Assembly: GCF_000701905.1 (NCBI RefSeq)
Contig: NZ_JNKC01000010.1
Coordinates: 25,773-89,772 of the forward strand
Reading direction: 5' to 3'
Source: Proteiniclasticum ruminis DSM 24773
GTDB taxonomy: Bacteria > Bacillota > Clostridia > Clostridiales > Clostridiaceae
Length of the DNA: 64,000 nt
Below the pieces are notes generated by a model. It worked only from the letters and a program-made list of their open reading frames with translations. It ran no database searches and was not told the origin of the DNA. Positions 1 through 7,796 of the stretch are shown in pieces; position 1 is the first letter of the stretch, and the number at the start of each line of letters is the position of its first letter. Both the position numbers and the translations under genes were made by a program.

Positions 1-728
1 GAGTCTCCGTCAAAAGCAAGACCCAGATCGCATCCCTTTTCCACCACAAACTTCATGAGATCCTCCGGATGGGTGGATCCGCACTTTTCGTTGATGTTCA
101 CGCCATTGGGTTCATGATGGATGACAAAAACTTCCGCGCCCAGCTTTTCAAAAGCTTCCGCTGCAGCCAGGTAGCTTGCGCCATTGGCACAATCCAATGC
201 AATCTTCAGACCAGAGAGATCTCCCTCTAATGTATTCACCGCAAAGGCCACATAATCTTTTGTGGCATTTTCTGCACGGCTCACATGGCCAATGTCTTTT
301 CCTGTAGGCACTGAAACACCTTCAAAATTCCCTTCAATGAGCTTTTGGATTTCATCTTCCAACGCATCAGACAGCTTCAGACCTTCGCGGTTAAAGAACT
401 TGATGCCGTTGAACTCTACAGGGTTGTGGGAGGCAGAGATCATGACGCCCGCATCCGCATCATATTCACGGACAAGATACGCCACAGCAGGTGTAGGCAC
501 CACGCCAAGGAGTACAGCTTCAGCACCAACGCTTAAGATTCCTGCCACCATGGCAGACTCCAGTAAATCTCCAGAGATTCTCGTGTCTTTCGCCACCAGG
601 ATCTTTGGCTTATGTGCACCTTTCGTTAATACCAAAGCACCAGCCTTACCCAGCTGAAACGCCAGCTCCGGTGTCAGCTCACTGTTGGCGATTCCTCGAA
701 CGCCATCTGTTCCAAACATTCTTCCCAT
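1..728 (-). CDS. glmM: Phosphoglucosamine mutase, N-terminal part (cut by window edge)
   Basis: Interconverts glucosamine-6-phosphate and glucosamine-1-phosphate for peptidoglycan precursor synthesis in the cytoplasm. About 242 residues are present; the protein starts [12 protein letters not shown], which is the classic GlmM opening, and the phosphoserine loop [10 protein letters not shown] lies near residue 100. The metal-binding DGD motif is the last thing visible before the window ends. The ATG at 726-728 has a GGAAGG ribosome binding site just upstream. In Firmicutes glmM usually follows cdaA and cdaR directly; here those genes lie about 14 kb upstream on the same strand with many unrelated genes between. 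Family call is firm; the C-terminal half is outside the window. Confidence 0.97.
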   Translation of the reverse strand, partial: MGRMFGTDGVRGIANSELTPELAFQLGKAGALVLTKGAHKPKILVAKDTRISGDLLESAMVAGILSVGAEAVLLGVVPTPAVAYLVREYDADAGVMISASHNPVEFNGIKFFNREGLKLSDALEDEIQKLIEGNFEGVSVPTGKDIGHVSRAENATKDYVAFAVNTLEGDLSGLKIALDCANGASYLAAAEAFEKLGAEVFVIHHEPNGVNINEKCGSTHPEDLMKFVVEKGCDLGLAFDGD

Positions 729-883
729 ACAATACCTTCCTTATCTCAAATTAATTCTCTCGTGTACTCTTAAACAATTTTCACATGTCTTATTATATAT
801 CAGATGTAGAAATCATAGCAAACCTTTTAGCTTATTCCTTGATTTCCAAGGAAAATTTCACTTTTTTTCAAGTATATCCTATA

Positions 884-912
884 TTGACATTTACCCGGAC
901 AGATTATACTAT
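884..912 (+). promoter_or_regulatory. Putative sigma-A promoter for the NusG_II gene
   Basis: A perfect -35 TTGACA (884-889) is followed after 17 bp by TACTAT (907-912); TATACT at 905-910 is an alternative -10 with a 15 bp spacer. It would drive the gene starting at 983, diverging from glmM. Inferred from consensus only. Confidence 0.55.
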
Positions 913-982
913 GAAATCCTGGAGTGTCACAGTGATACCAACCTTTTTTCACAAGTCAGACACCTGGGAAGGAAACCTCACC

Positions 983-1417
983 ATGATCAGCACCTTCAAA
1001 GAAATCTATGGCAGCTACCCTCTTAAAAAATGGGATATCGCCTTACTCTTTTTCTTCGTATTTCTAAGCTTTATGCCGCCCCTTTATTTCCACCTTACCC
1101 AGTCTCCCACAGTAGGAGATAAAGTCATCATCGTGGAAAAGGATGGTAAGGAGATTTTCCGGCATGCTTTAGATGAAACCATGGCTCACGAAATAAAGTT
1201 TCCGTTTATCCATAACGGAGAATCCTATGAAGGAAATCTAGAATTGAAAGATGGCGCTGTGAAGCTTCACAGACTGCCGGAAGAGATTGTTCCCTTATCC
1301 ATTCATGAGGATATGGGCTGGATCTCTGAAAGCTATGAAGTCATCGTAGCTCTACCTGTGAAAATGGTCGTCAGAATATCGAGCAGTGAAGTAGATGAGG
1401 TGGATATTACCACCTAG
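983..1417 (+). CDS. NusG domain II-containing protein
   Basis: A 144-residue protein with one N-terminal membrane segment (about residues 14-34) and an exported NusG_II-type beta domain (PF07009 style) containing the conserved GDKVIIV, GWIS and VIVALP blocks. Function in this family is unknown; members are membrane-anchored and extracellular in Clostridia. The cysteine pair seen in many relatives before GWIS is not present. The ATG at 983 is chosen because GGGAAGGAAA lies 8-15 bases upstream and because longer in-frame starts lack a binding site and would add a non-conserved 66-residue leader. It ends one base before the stop codon of the convergent AIM24-family gene. Confidence 0.75.
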   Translation: MISTFKEIYGSYPLKKWDIALLFFFVFLSFMPPLYFHLTQSPTVGDKVIIVEKDGKEIFRHALDETMAHEIKFPFIHNGESYEGNLELKDGAVKLHRLPEEIVPLSIHEDMGWISESYEVIVALPVKMVVRISSSEVDEVDITT

Positions 1418-1418
1418 T

Positions 1419-2306
1419 CTACTTTTCTTTTTCTCCATTTCTGTTTTTATCATGATCTTTGTGGAATCCAGGTTCCTGAACCAGATTGTCCATGCCGCCC
1501 ACACCAAAGGGCATTCCTTGGGACAGCATCTTGTCATAGACCACCTTGGTGGGCATAAGCCACACTTCACCGGTGCCTCTGAAGACCTTCAGAAGTCCTT
1601 CACCGGAAAAGCCGGAACCGATGAGGGTCTTAGTGGTTTTCTCCACGGTGAACTGTATGCCTGCAGTCCTTAGAATCGAGAAGCTGCCGTCAATCTTCAG
1701 CACATCATCCACCAAAGAGTACTTGAAAATCTCTGTTTCCGGCACTGGAATCTCCAGCACCACGATGCCTGTACCGGAGAGCTTTGTCTGAAAGAAGCCT
1801 TCCGAACCAAAAAGAGCACTGCTGATGCTTTTCATGGTGGTGACACTGATGTCGATGGTGTCCTCCGCTGCAAAGAAAAGCTCATCATCGATGATGATTT
1901 CTTCCTTTTCCAGCTGAAGGATGGCGTAATGTCCAAAGGATGGCTCCAGAAGGATTTCACCAACTCCCTTAAATAGAGGCTTGATCACAGGCTCTCCTGA
2001 GATTTTAGAAGAGACAAATTTCTTGGACAGTCCCATGAGGCCACCTGTGTTGGTGGAAACCTCAATGGGTCCTCTCATAAAGCTCAAGGCATTGGGCTCT
2101 GTATAAACACCGCCTCCCTGCAGCACAATACGAAGCTGACGCAGCTTGATGTTCGCATCTCTCATATAGGAGAGCATGAACGCTGTTTTCACATCGCTGC
2201 CTCCACGAAGATCATCATACTCCAGAACCTGAAAAGTGGAATTGTTTTTAAACTCGCTGAGCTTGGTCAGGGTGTTGTTCATTTCGATATTGGTTTTCAA
2301 GGACAT
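1419..2306 (-). CDS. AIM24 family protein
   Basis: A 295-residue protein of the AIM24/DUF124 family (tryptophan RNA-binding attenuator-like fold). Recognisable features are the GG-rich first strand region (VLQGGGVYTEPNALSFMRG), the central FGHYAILQL block and the later GEGLLKVFRGTG block. Family members form beta-rich trimers; the cellular role is not known in bacteria. The C-terminal tail is charged and Asn/Glu/Lys-rich. Start ATG at 2306 has AAAGGCGGCG upstream. It lies downstream of the bactofilin operon but is separated from it by a terminator, so it probably has its own promoter. Stop codon sits one base from that of the convergent NusG_II gene. Confidence 0.8.
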   Translation of the reverse strand: MSLKTNIEMNNTLTKLSEFKNNSTFQVLEYDDLRGGSDVKTAFMLSYMRDANIKLRQLRIVLQGGGVYTEPNALSFMRGPIEVSTNTGGLMGLSKKFVSSKISGEPVIKPLFKGVGEILLEPSFGHYAILQLEKEEIIIDDELFFAAEDTIDISVTTMKSISSALFGSEGFFQTKLSGTGIVVLEIPVPETEIFKYSLVDDVLKIDGSFSILRTAGIQFTVEKTTKTLIGSGFSGEGLLKVFRGTGEVWLMPTKVVYDKMLSQGMPFGVGGMDNLVQEPGFHKDHDKNRNGEKEK

Positions 2307-2368
2307 CGCCGCCTTTTTTAGTATTTTTTCTCATTATAGCACTTGGTGGATGAACTTGTGAACCAATG

Positions 2369-2395
2369 AAAAAGGCTTCCCACTGCTGAGAAGCC
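2369..2395 (-). terminator. Rho-independent terminator of the bactofilin operon
   Basis: On the minus strand GGCTTC (10-base loop) GAAGCC is followed directly by TTTTT. It sits 20 bases after the stop codon of the last bactofilin-like gene and separates it from the AIM24 gene. Confidence 0.8.
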
Positions 2396-2415
2396 CCATC
2401 CATCTTTTTCATCTT

Positions 2416-3135
2416 TTACAGCTCTGCTTTTTCTTTCACTTCTGCACTGCTGTGCACTTCAAGCCTTTCATTATACTCCACACGCTGGATTCTGCACCCA
2501 GGACCAATCTTGATTTTATTCCCCCGGACCATCTTCGCTGTAGTATTTTCCAGATAGATGTCATCTCCTTCAATGAGATCAGAAGTTAAGGTGCCGCTCT
2601 TCCCTCGGGAGATAAGCCCAGAAAGCACTCCGTTAAAAAACTCCCCATCGGATTTCACAGAAAGACTTTCGCAGTAGATTTCTTCTACTTTGGAGTCTCC
2701 TACAAGCTTAAACTCTCCATGTCCCACATTAAGAACTCCTGTGATCTCTACTTCTCCACTGAACTCCGCTTTTTCCGCATTGACTTCTTCTGCTCTTTCC
2801 AATGCACCAAAGACAGTGAGCTTCTCTGCATCCAGCTTTTTGAGGGTGCATTCCCCAAACACCTTCAGATCCTGACATTGAAAGTGTCCAAAAATTTCTG
2901 CATCTCCATAGATTTTCGCCTCTATGGCTTCCACGTCTTTTCTGAACTCCGCATCTCCGTATACTCTTAAGGTCTCCACCTTTACATTCTCTAAAGCTTC
3001 CAGGTCCCCTGCCGCTTTTATGCTGTAGGCTTCCAGTTCGCCTTTCAGGAGAAGATCTCCTGCACAGGAGATCTTCCCATAGAATCCTTTTTCCAGCGTG
3101 ATGTCTCCAACACTTTTTACATCTTGTCTATCCAT
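2416..3135 (-). CDS. Bactofilin-like polymer-forming protein (YhbF-type)
   Basis: A 239-residue beta-helical repeat protein with the short Gly-Asp repeats of the polymer-forming cytoskeletal (bactofilin) family (for example KVYGDAEIFG and TVFGALE). Its last 50 residues (starting GDDIYLENTTA and ending with a VEYNERLEVH block) are nearly the same as the end of the neighbouring protein at 3444-4160, so the two are paralogs. Gene order regulator, bactofilin, bactofilin matches yhbD-yhbE-yhbF of Bacillus subtilis, whose bactofilins assist assembly of flagella. Start ATG follows GGAGGTAAAG nine bases after the preceding stop. Role here in cell shape, motility or envelope scaffolding is inferred. 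Confidence 0.75.
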   Translation of the reverse strand: MDRQDVKSVGDITLEKGFYGKISCAGDLLLKGELEAYSIKAAGDLEALENVKVETLRVYGDAEFRKDVEAIEAKIYGDAEIFGHFQCQDLKVFGECTLKKLDAEKLTVFGALERAEEVNAEKAEFSGEVEITGVLNVGHGEFKLVGDSKVEEIYCESLSVKSDGEFFNGVLSGLISRGKSGTLTSDLIEGDDIYLENTTAKMVRGNKIKIGPGCRIQRVEYNERLEVHSSAEVKEKAEL

Positions 3136-3144
3136 CTTTACCTC

Positions 3145-3339
3145 CTACCAGCGCATCTTGATGATCCATTCTCTCATGGCTTCCAGCTGTACTTTATACA
3201 TGTCATCTGTCTGATAATCTGTTGCAAACTCACGGCCATTCAGGAGATTTTTCATCTGGTAGCTGATGCCTTCTTCTTTTCGGTCCAGGATTTTACCATC
3301 GTGGGTCAGAATATGAATATTGAATTTATTTCGTTTCAT
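3145..3339 (-). CDS. Small unknown protein between two bactofilin genes (64 aa)
   Basis: I do not recognise a family. The 64-residue product starts MKRNKFNIHILTHDGK and ends EWIIKMRW; it is soluble-looking, charged, with a likely beta hairpin at the N terminus and a C-terminal helix. The ATG at 3339 is preferred over the in-frame ATG at 3387 because AAGGAAGG lies just upstream. It lies between the two bactofilin-like genes, nine bases before the next start, so it is most likely translated as part of the same operon. A role as a bactofilin partner is only a guess from position. Confidence 0.6.
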   Translation of the reverse strand: MKRNKFNIHILTHDGKILDRKEEGISYQMKNLLNGREFATDYQTDDMYKVQLEAMREWIIKMRW

Positions 3340-3443
3340 TTTTATCCTTCCTTTATTTCCAGAGAGTCTATCTCTGACAAAGTCCATCTGCCGACTGGTC
3401 TAAAATACTTTGCTCCTGCCGCTTCATTGGATCAACGGATTTT

Positions 3444-4160
3444 CTACAACTCTATTTTTTCTTCCACCTTCGCCTGCTGGTGCACTTCCAGCTTTTCGCT
3501 GTATTCCACCTTTTTTACTTTGCATCCAGGTCCTAAAGTTACTTTCGCTCCGCGTACTACTTCTGCAGTAGTATTCTCCAGATAGATGTCATCTCCTTCT
3601 ACAAGGGTGACCTTCAGCTGACCGTTTCCTCCTCCAAAGAGGCTCTTCAGAAGCCCCCCAGAGCTGAGTCCTTCTTTTACCACAATCTCAGAGCCTACCA
3701 GTTCTCCTAAGGAAGAGCTGCTGGCTATTTTCAGTTCGCATTTCTCGCAGTTTACGGTTCCTTTGGAGGTGATGGCGCCTGAGAGGTAAAACTCCTCGCA
3801 TTCCATATTCCCGTCCACCGTGATTTCACCACTGAGCTTCAGGTGGTTGCTTCTGATGTCTCCATGAACTTTGATGCCTCCTGAAAGTGATATCTCATTT
3901 CCTTCCAGGAAGTCTCCTATGGAGCTTCCACCGGAAATCTTGATCTCCTCAGATCTTACATAGCCCCTGACTTTACAGGCTCCGGAGATTTTACAGGAGG
4001 TGGCGTCCACATTTCCGTCCACCGTGATGGCTCCGGAGATGGACATGGTCTCACAGGATATATCAGAAGTAATCTTGCTGGCTCCGGATACCTTCACATC
4101 TCTATATTCTCCACCGGTGGCCACCGATGCACCGCTGATTCTTAAATCTCTCTTTTCCAT
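3444..4160 (-). CDS. Bactofilin-like polymer-forming protein (YhbE-type)
   Basis: A 238-residue beta-helical protein made of repeated SGA/SGG-containing turns (KVSGASKI, SISGAITV, KISGACKV, KISGGSSI, LSGGIKV, LSGEITV, LSGAITS), a clear solenoid repeat of the polymer-forming bactofilin type. The C-terminal 50 residues match the paralog at 2416-3135. A glycine-rich linker (LLKSLFGGGNGQ) separates the repeat from the conserved tail. It follows the YhbD-type regulator by 15 bases, so both are in one operon. Start ATG is supported by GGAGGTAAAAA upstream. Bactofilins polymerise without nucleotides; localisation at the membrane is known for the family, not shown here. Confidence 0.75.
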   Translation of the reverse strand: MEKRDLRISGASVATGGEYRDVKVSGASKITSDISCETMSISGAITVDGNVDATSCKISGACKVRGYVRSEEIKISGGSSIGDFLEGNEISLSGGIKVHGDIRSNHLKLSGEITVDGNMECEEFYLSGAITSKGTVNCEKCELKIASSSSLGELVGSEIVVKEGLSSGGLLKSLFGGGNGQLKVTLVEGDDIYLENTTAEVVRGAKVTLGPGCKVKKVEYSEKLEVHQQAKVEEKIEL

Positions 4161-4175
4161 GTTTTTTACCTCCCG

Positions 4176-4796
4176 CTATATAAGTTTCAGTTTCAGTTTT
4201 TCCAGAGCACCACGGATGCTGTAGTTGTCCACGATGGGCACCTGGTCTGAGTAGAAGATTTCTCCTGATTTATGGAGAAGGGATACGGTTACGCCAAATC
4301 TTCTGTAGACAGATAAGGCGGGATCTTTATCCTTGATGTTTTCGTACTGGTCACTGAGCATTTTGAGAATTCTTGAAAGGTCTTCCACACTTAAGTTCCC
4401 TTGATGCAGCAGGTCTTCCGAGATATACATATAGAGGATATCCTGAAAGCTGTATTCTTCCTTTCCTTTAAAGATTTCCTCATAGAGCCTGATGATCTCA
4501 GTGTGGAGCACCCCTAGTCCGATAAGGTCTTCTTTTTTTCTCATGAGCTCTTCTGGTATATCCGAGGAGAACTTGTCTGCAAGGTCATCCAAGGATGCAC
4601 CATCTTTCATATTGAGAATCTGCTGAATCCTCTCGAGAATTCTTTCTCTTGGGAAGAAGGTTTCATGTCCTGTGTAGGTGGACTTTTTCATGAACCATTC
4701 TTCCGGAATCAGTTTCTTCCGTTTCCACCGATACAGCTGTCCATAAGAAATGTCCATTTCTGTCAGCAGATCTTTCTTGGAGATTAATTCTTCCAT
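4176..4796 (-). CDS. yhbD: YhbD family MerR-like regulator (DUF4004)
   Basis: A 206-residue protein. Residues 1-60 form a MerR-type winged helix-turn-helix (ISKKDLLTEMDISYGQLYRW, then KRKKLIPEEWF and a wing with HETFFPRERILERI), followed by a helical C-terminal region of the YhbD/DUF4004 type. The ATG at 4796 is chosen over the ATG at 4862 because AGAGGTGAGAG lies directly upstream and because homologs begin MEELISKK-like. It is the first gene of the bactofilin operon. Its promoter has a 19 bp spacer filled by a dyad (see 4814-4844), as expected for MerR-type self-regulation. Ligand unknown. Confidence 0.8.
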   Translation of the reverse strand: MEELISKKDLLTEMDISYGQLYRWKRKKLIPEEWFMKKSTYTGHETFFPRERILERIQQILNMKDGASLDDLADKFSSDIPEELMRKKEDLIGLGVLHTEIIRLYEEIFKGKEEYSFQDILYMYISEDLLHQGNLSVEDLSRILKMLSDQYENIKDKDPALSVYRRFGVTVSLLHKSGEIFYSDQVPIVDNYSIRGALEKLKLKLI

Positions 4797-4813
4797 TTCT
4801 CTCACCTCTTGAG

Positions 4814-4844
4814 TATAATGTAACATAACATTGTTACGTTGTAA
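4814..4844 (-). promoter_or_regulatory. Long-spacer promoter with dyad operator for yhbD operon
   Basis: Reading the minus strand, -35 TTACAA (4844-4839) and -10 ATTATA (4819-4814) are 19 bp apart. The spacer is almost filled by the dyad GTAACA-N6-TGTTAC (4820-4837). A 19 bp spacer with a centred dyad is the hallmark of MerR-family-controlled promoters, and the gene it serves encodes a MerR-like protein. Confidence 0.55.
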
Positions 4845-5029
4845 ACCCCAGTAATAAAACAAACCAAGAAATGACGTTATTTTATGATTGTCTAGGTAAA
4901 ATCAATTTTCATCTAAATATTATCATCAGCATCGAAGTAAGACCCTTTCAAATTTTCACTTTATCAACGTAACAACCCTGATGATAGTTGAAGGCTTGTT
5001 ACGTTCATCTTTAAACAGCGTAATAACCC
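4831..5029. repeat. Repeated TTGTTACGTT boxes between yhbD and membrane-protein genes
   Basis: TTGTTACGTT occurs exactly at 4831-4840 and 4996-5005 and in reverse (AACGTAACAA) at 4966-4975; a degenerate reverse copy AGCGTAATAACCCT at 5017-5030 matches AACGTAACAACCCT (4966-4979) with two differences. The boxes overlap or flank the yhbD promoter dyad, so they are candidate operators. The rest of the 357-base gap 4797-5153 is AT-rich without a gene. Confidence 0.5.
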
Positions 5030-5091
5030 TATGCAATCATTTCTTTTTCATCTGAAAAATCTGAATCATACTATGTGAATTATGAATATTC

Positions 5092-5122
5092 TTATAGAAA
5101 GATAACTTTTTTTTGTTATGAT
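5092..5122 (+). promoter_or_regulatory. Putative long-spacer promoter for membrane-protein trio
   Basis: TTATAG (5092-5097) and TATGAT (5117-5122) are 19 bp apart with an ATAAC-T8-GTTAT dyad (5102-5119) in and beside the spacer, resembling the yhbD promoter across the gap. The -35 is weak, so this is tentative. Confidence 0.35.
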
Positions 5123-5153
5123 ATAGTTAATGAATATTTTGAGAGGTGCCGCT

Positions 5154-5570
5154 TTGACTACTGGAAATGCCTATACCAAACCAAGTCCTCTGGATCTTTA
5201 TCTGGAGACATACAAAACCATGTCAAGATCAACGCTCTACATTTTTCTCTTTGTACAGTTTGTATGGCTGATTCTCCTCATTGCCTTTGTATGGCGATAT
5301 ATACAAGTGAAAAAAGGAAACCATGAAAGGATCAACGACTACATCGAAGACCTCTACAAAGGGGATGGTGTGTATGAGACCATGCTGAAAGGCGTCACAA
5401 GTTATGCCTTCTTTAATATGATCATCGCAATCTTGATATTTGCCGCTGGACTGCTCTTCCCCTCTTACCAGATTCAGCTCTTCAATACTTTACTTTTCAC
5501 AGGAAACCGGCAATACTGGAAGCAGCGGTTTGGCGAAAACCCAAACCCTACGTTTATTCATAGAGATTGA
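5154..5570 (+). CDS. Unknown membrane protein (138 aa)
   Basis: Not recognised. Two hydrophobic segments are visible, at about residues 27-48 (LYIFLFVQFVWLILLIAF) and 83-103 (SYAFFNMIIAILIFAAGLLF), separated by a charged loop with ERINDYIEDLYKGDG. I choose the TTG at 5154 as start because GAGAGGTG (5141-5148) lies five bases upstream; the ATG at 5130 has no binding site. It is the first of three plus-strand genes for small membrane proteins that diverge from yhbD and end at one terminator. The C-terminal tail is soluble and basic. Confidence 0.6.
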   Translation: MTTGNAYTKPSPLDLYLETYKTMSRSTLYIFLFVQFVWLILLIAFVWRYIQVKKGNHERINDYIEDLYKGDGVYETMLKGVTSYAFFNMIIAILIFAAGLLFPSYQIQLFNTLLFTGNRQYWKQRFGENPNPTFIHRD

Positions 5571-5679
5571 AAAAACATTACTTGGAATCCTTTAAATTCC
5601 CTTATGATCCCGTCATAGAATTGATAGGAGATCAATAGACTCTACTCCATACACACCTTTATATAGAGGAGGCGGTATT

Positions 5680-6123
5680 TTGAAAGTCACAAGTAAGACT
5701 CTATTTTTAGTTACAATATTTGTTGGAGGTGGTTACTTACTTTTCTTCATCATGAAGAAAGACTGGTTCGGCGTAGCATTCTCTGGATATCTATTCCTAA
5801 AAGGTCTTCATCTGTCCTTTGATCAGGAAGCCTATGATGAAGGCAACAAAGAGGCTGATCTAAAGAAAACGCTGCATCGGAAGGCATTTGGAAAGTTTGC
5901 CCCCTTTGCCCCTTATGTTCCATTTCTTTCTCTCTTCGTTGCCTTGGGGTTGAGCCAGATCTTTGAAGTGACACTTTTCCTTCGTATTGCCTTGCTGTCT
6001 ATTGTTCTTTTCACATTTCTTTATATTCTATGGTTTGAACAGATCATCAAGAAAGAAAGACAAAAAGCAGAGGTTGTTGAATCGAATGTAATTATAGAAC
6101 AAGTGGACCACCCCAAATCATAA
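5680..6123 (+). CDS. Unknown membrane protein (147 aa)
   Basis: Not recognised. About four hydrophobic segments: residues 7-24, a short one near 28-41, 80-95 and 97-118, with a charged loop (DEGNKEADLKKTLHRK) in the middle and a charged C-terminal tail. The start is a TTG at 5680, directly preceded by AGAGGAGGCGG, which is the strongest ribosome binding site nearby. It follows the first membrane protein by 109 bases and precedes a third. No catalytic motif is visible. Confidence 0.6.
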   Translation: MKVTSKTLFLVTIFVGGGYLLFFIMKKDWFGVAFSGYLFLKGLHLSFDQEAYDEGNKEADLKKTLHRKAFGKFAPFAPYVPFLSLFVALGLSQIFEVTLFLRIALLSIVLFTFLYILWFEQIIKKERQKAEVVESNVIIEQVDHPKS

Positions 6124-6204
6124 GACCGCTTCATTCAAGCAAAACAATACATGAATCTACAGTACTATCCATACTCCTATTTATTTTGAAAGCGAGGAAT
6201 TATC

Positions 6205-6393
6205 ATGTTACTTGTACTTTACTTCATATTCGCAATGGCCAGCACCGTAGGAATGAGTTTCGCTTGGAGACAAAAAAATGTCACCAAAAAAATCTCCTAC
6301 TTTGCATTGTCTTCGATTCTTCTTCTCCTATTTGCATATCTTTTCCAACTGGAACTGAGAACGGTAGACTGGACCCCTTTCTTACCAAAGTAG
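6205..6393 (+). CDS. Small unknown membrane protein (62 aa)
   Basis: A 62-residue protein with two hydrophobic segments (about residues 2-20 and 30-49) linked by a short basic loop (WRQKNVTKK). The ATG has GAGGAAT upstream. It ends about 40 bases before a strong hairpin terminator shared with the convergent vor operon. Not recognised; the third member of the plus-strand membrane-protein trio. Confidence 0.55.
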   Translation: MLLVLYFIFAMASTVGMSFAWRQKNVTKKISYFALSSILLLLFAYLFQLELRTVDWTPFLPK

Positions 6394-6433
6394 TAAAACT
6401 TGATAGAAATGCTTCTTTTTTCAGAACTAAAGA

Positions 6434-6478
6434 GACCTCTCTGAATGTGCTTACACACATAAAGAGAGGTCCTTCTTA
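6434..6478. terminator. Bidirectional terminator between membrane trio and vor operon
   Basis: GACCTCTCT (6434-6442) pairs with AGAGAGGTC (6463-6471). On the plus strand it is followed by CTTCTTATT, on the minus strand by TCTTTAG. It lies between convergent genes and can serve both. Confidence 0.7.
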
Positions 6479-6492
6479 TTTACTACGTATTA

Positions 6493-7026
6493 TTAAGCCT
6501 TCTTGGCGTATTCAATACCCTTTTCAATGGCATTCTTATTCATCTCAAAGAAGGTCTCTTTTCCATGGCCTTTGAGAGATTCCAGAAGCTCATCCTTGGA
6601 GATGATTCCAGTCTTCTCTACCAAAGCACCCAGAAGAATCATATTGGCGATCTTCGCAGAACCAATGGCTTCTGCTTCTGTCTGGCTTGGGATTCTGATG
6701 ACAGTCACATCATCTCTGTCCACTTCTCTTGTGACAAGATTGCTGTCCAGAATGATCAGTCCGCCTGGCTTTACTGTTTTCTCAAACTTATCCAGGGAAG
6801 GTCTGTTCATCACAACGATGGTGTCAGGCGCAGAAATAATCGGTGCTCCAATTTCCTCATCAGAAAGGATCACAGAACAGTTCGCGGTACCTCCACGCAT
6901 TTCAGGACCATAGCTTGGACACCAGGAAACATTCATTCCCTTATCCATTCCACCGAAAGCCAGGAACTTCCCCATGGACAGAATACCCTGCCCGCCGAAG
7001 CCTGCAAAAATAACTTCTTGTGTCAT
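6493..7026 (-). CDS. vorC: 2-oxoacid:ferredoxin oxidoreductase, gamma subunit (VorC type)
   Basis: Gamma subunit (177 residues) of the four-subunit 2-oxoacid:ferredoxin oxidoreductases that oxidise 2-oxoacids to acyl-CoA plus CO2 and reduced ferredoxin. It opens with the family signature EVIFAGFGGQGI and contains YGPEMRGGTANCSV and the ANMILLGAL block. It is the last gene of the operon ferredoxin-vorB-vorA-vorC; its ATG overlaps the vorA stop codon region by one base. The substrate cannot be read from sequence; branched-chain 2-oxoacids are suggested by the VorB-type alpha subunit and by the neighbouring ptb/buk genes. Confidence 0.9.
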   Translation of the reverse strand: MTQEVIFAGFGGQGILSMGKFLAFGGMDKGMNVSWCPSYGPEMRGGTANCSVILSDEEIGAPIISAPDTIVVMNRPSLDKFEKTVKPGGLIILDSNLVTREVDRDDVTVIRIPSQTEAEAIGSAKIANMILLGALVEKTGIISKDELLESLKGHGKETFFEMNKNAIEKGIEYAKKA

Positions 7027-7796
7027 TATTTCGCTTCCTCCTTCTTGTCAAGATCCTTCTTTACACCCAGTGGGTAGTAAGGAATCATGCTTTCTCTCAG
7101 CCAGTTCAGAGACTCCTCTGTATTAAGTCCCCAGTTGGTAGGGCAAATGGAAAGTACTTCCACCATGTTGAAGCCTTTACCGTCGATGGCATTCTGGAAT
7201 GCCTTCTTGATGGCTTTCTTGGTCTTGGCTACCCCTGCAACCTTATCTACAGATACTCGTTCGATGTAATAAGCGCCATCCAGCTGTGCCAGCATTTCAG
7301 AGAATCTGATGGGATATCCTTGTGTTGCAACATCTCTTCCATATGGAGAAGTTTCAGTCTTCTGTCCAGGAAGAGTTGTAGGCGCCATCTGTCCGCCTGT
7401 CATTCCATAAATACAATTGTTGACAAAGATGGTCACGATCTTTTCGCCTCTTGCTGCTGCATGGACTGCTTCTGCAGTACCGATGGCAGCGATGTCTCCA
7501 TCTCCCTGATAAGTGAAGACAATCTTGTCTGGATTTGCTCTCTTGATACCTGTCGCAACAGCTGGAGCTCTACCATGAGCTGCTTCAAACATATCACAGG
7601 CAAAATAGTCATAGGCTAGAACGGAACATCCAACAGGAGCCACCCCAATGGTCTTGTCGATGATATCCAGCTCTTCCATAACCTCACCAATGAGTCTATG
7701 GATTACACCGTGTGTACAACCAGGACAGTAATGTGTAGGTACATCCAAAAGTCCTGTAGTTGGTTTAAATAGAATTGGTCTGTCTTTCACTTCCAT
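7026..7796 (-). CDS. vorA: 2-oxoacid:ferredoxin oxidoreductase, thiamine diphosphate subunit (VorA type)
   Basis: The TPP-binding beta subunit (256 residues). Visible features are HYCPGCTHGVIHRL near the N terminus, the GDGDIAAIG Mg-TPP motif near residue 100 and NNCIYGMTGGQMAPT. It forms the catalytic core with the alpha subunit (7796-8866) and passes electrons to ferredoxin. The gene overlaps both neighbours by a single base, a sign of tight translational coupling. Alternative substrates (2-oxoglutarate, 2-oxobutyrate, aryl pyruvates) cannot be excluded. Confidence 0.92.
   Translation of the reverse strand: MEVKDRPILFKPTTGLLDVPTHYCPGCTHGVIHRLIGEVMEELDIIDKTIGVAPVGCSVLAYDYFACDMFEAAHGRAPAVATGIKRANPDKIVFTYQGDGDIAAIGTAEAVHAAARGEKIVTIFVNNCIYGMTGGQMAPTTLPGQKTETSPYGRDVATQGYPIRFSEMLAQLDGAYYIERVSVDKVAGVAKTKKAIKKAFQNAIDGKGFNMVEVLSICPTNWGLNTEESLNWLRESMIPYYPLGVKKDLDKKEEAK

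Noticed and set aside
785..982. Longer N-terminal reading of the NusG_II gene from ATG 785
   Set aside because: It passes through a predicted promoter, has no ribosome binding site and adds residues that do not look like the family; the ATG at 983 has GGGAAGGAAA ahead.
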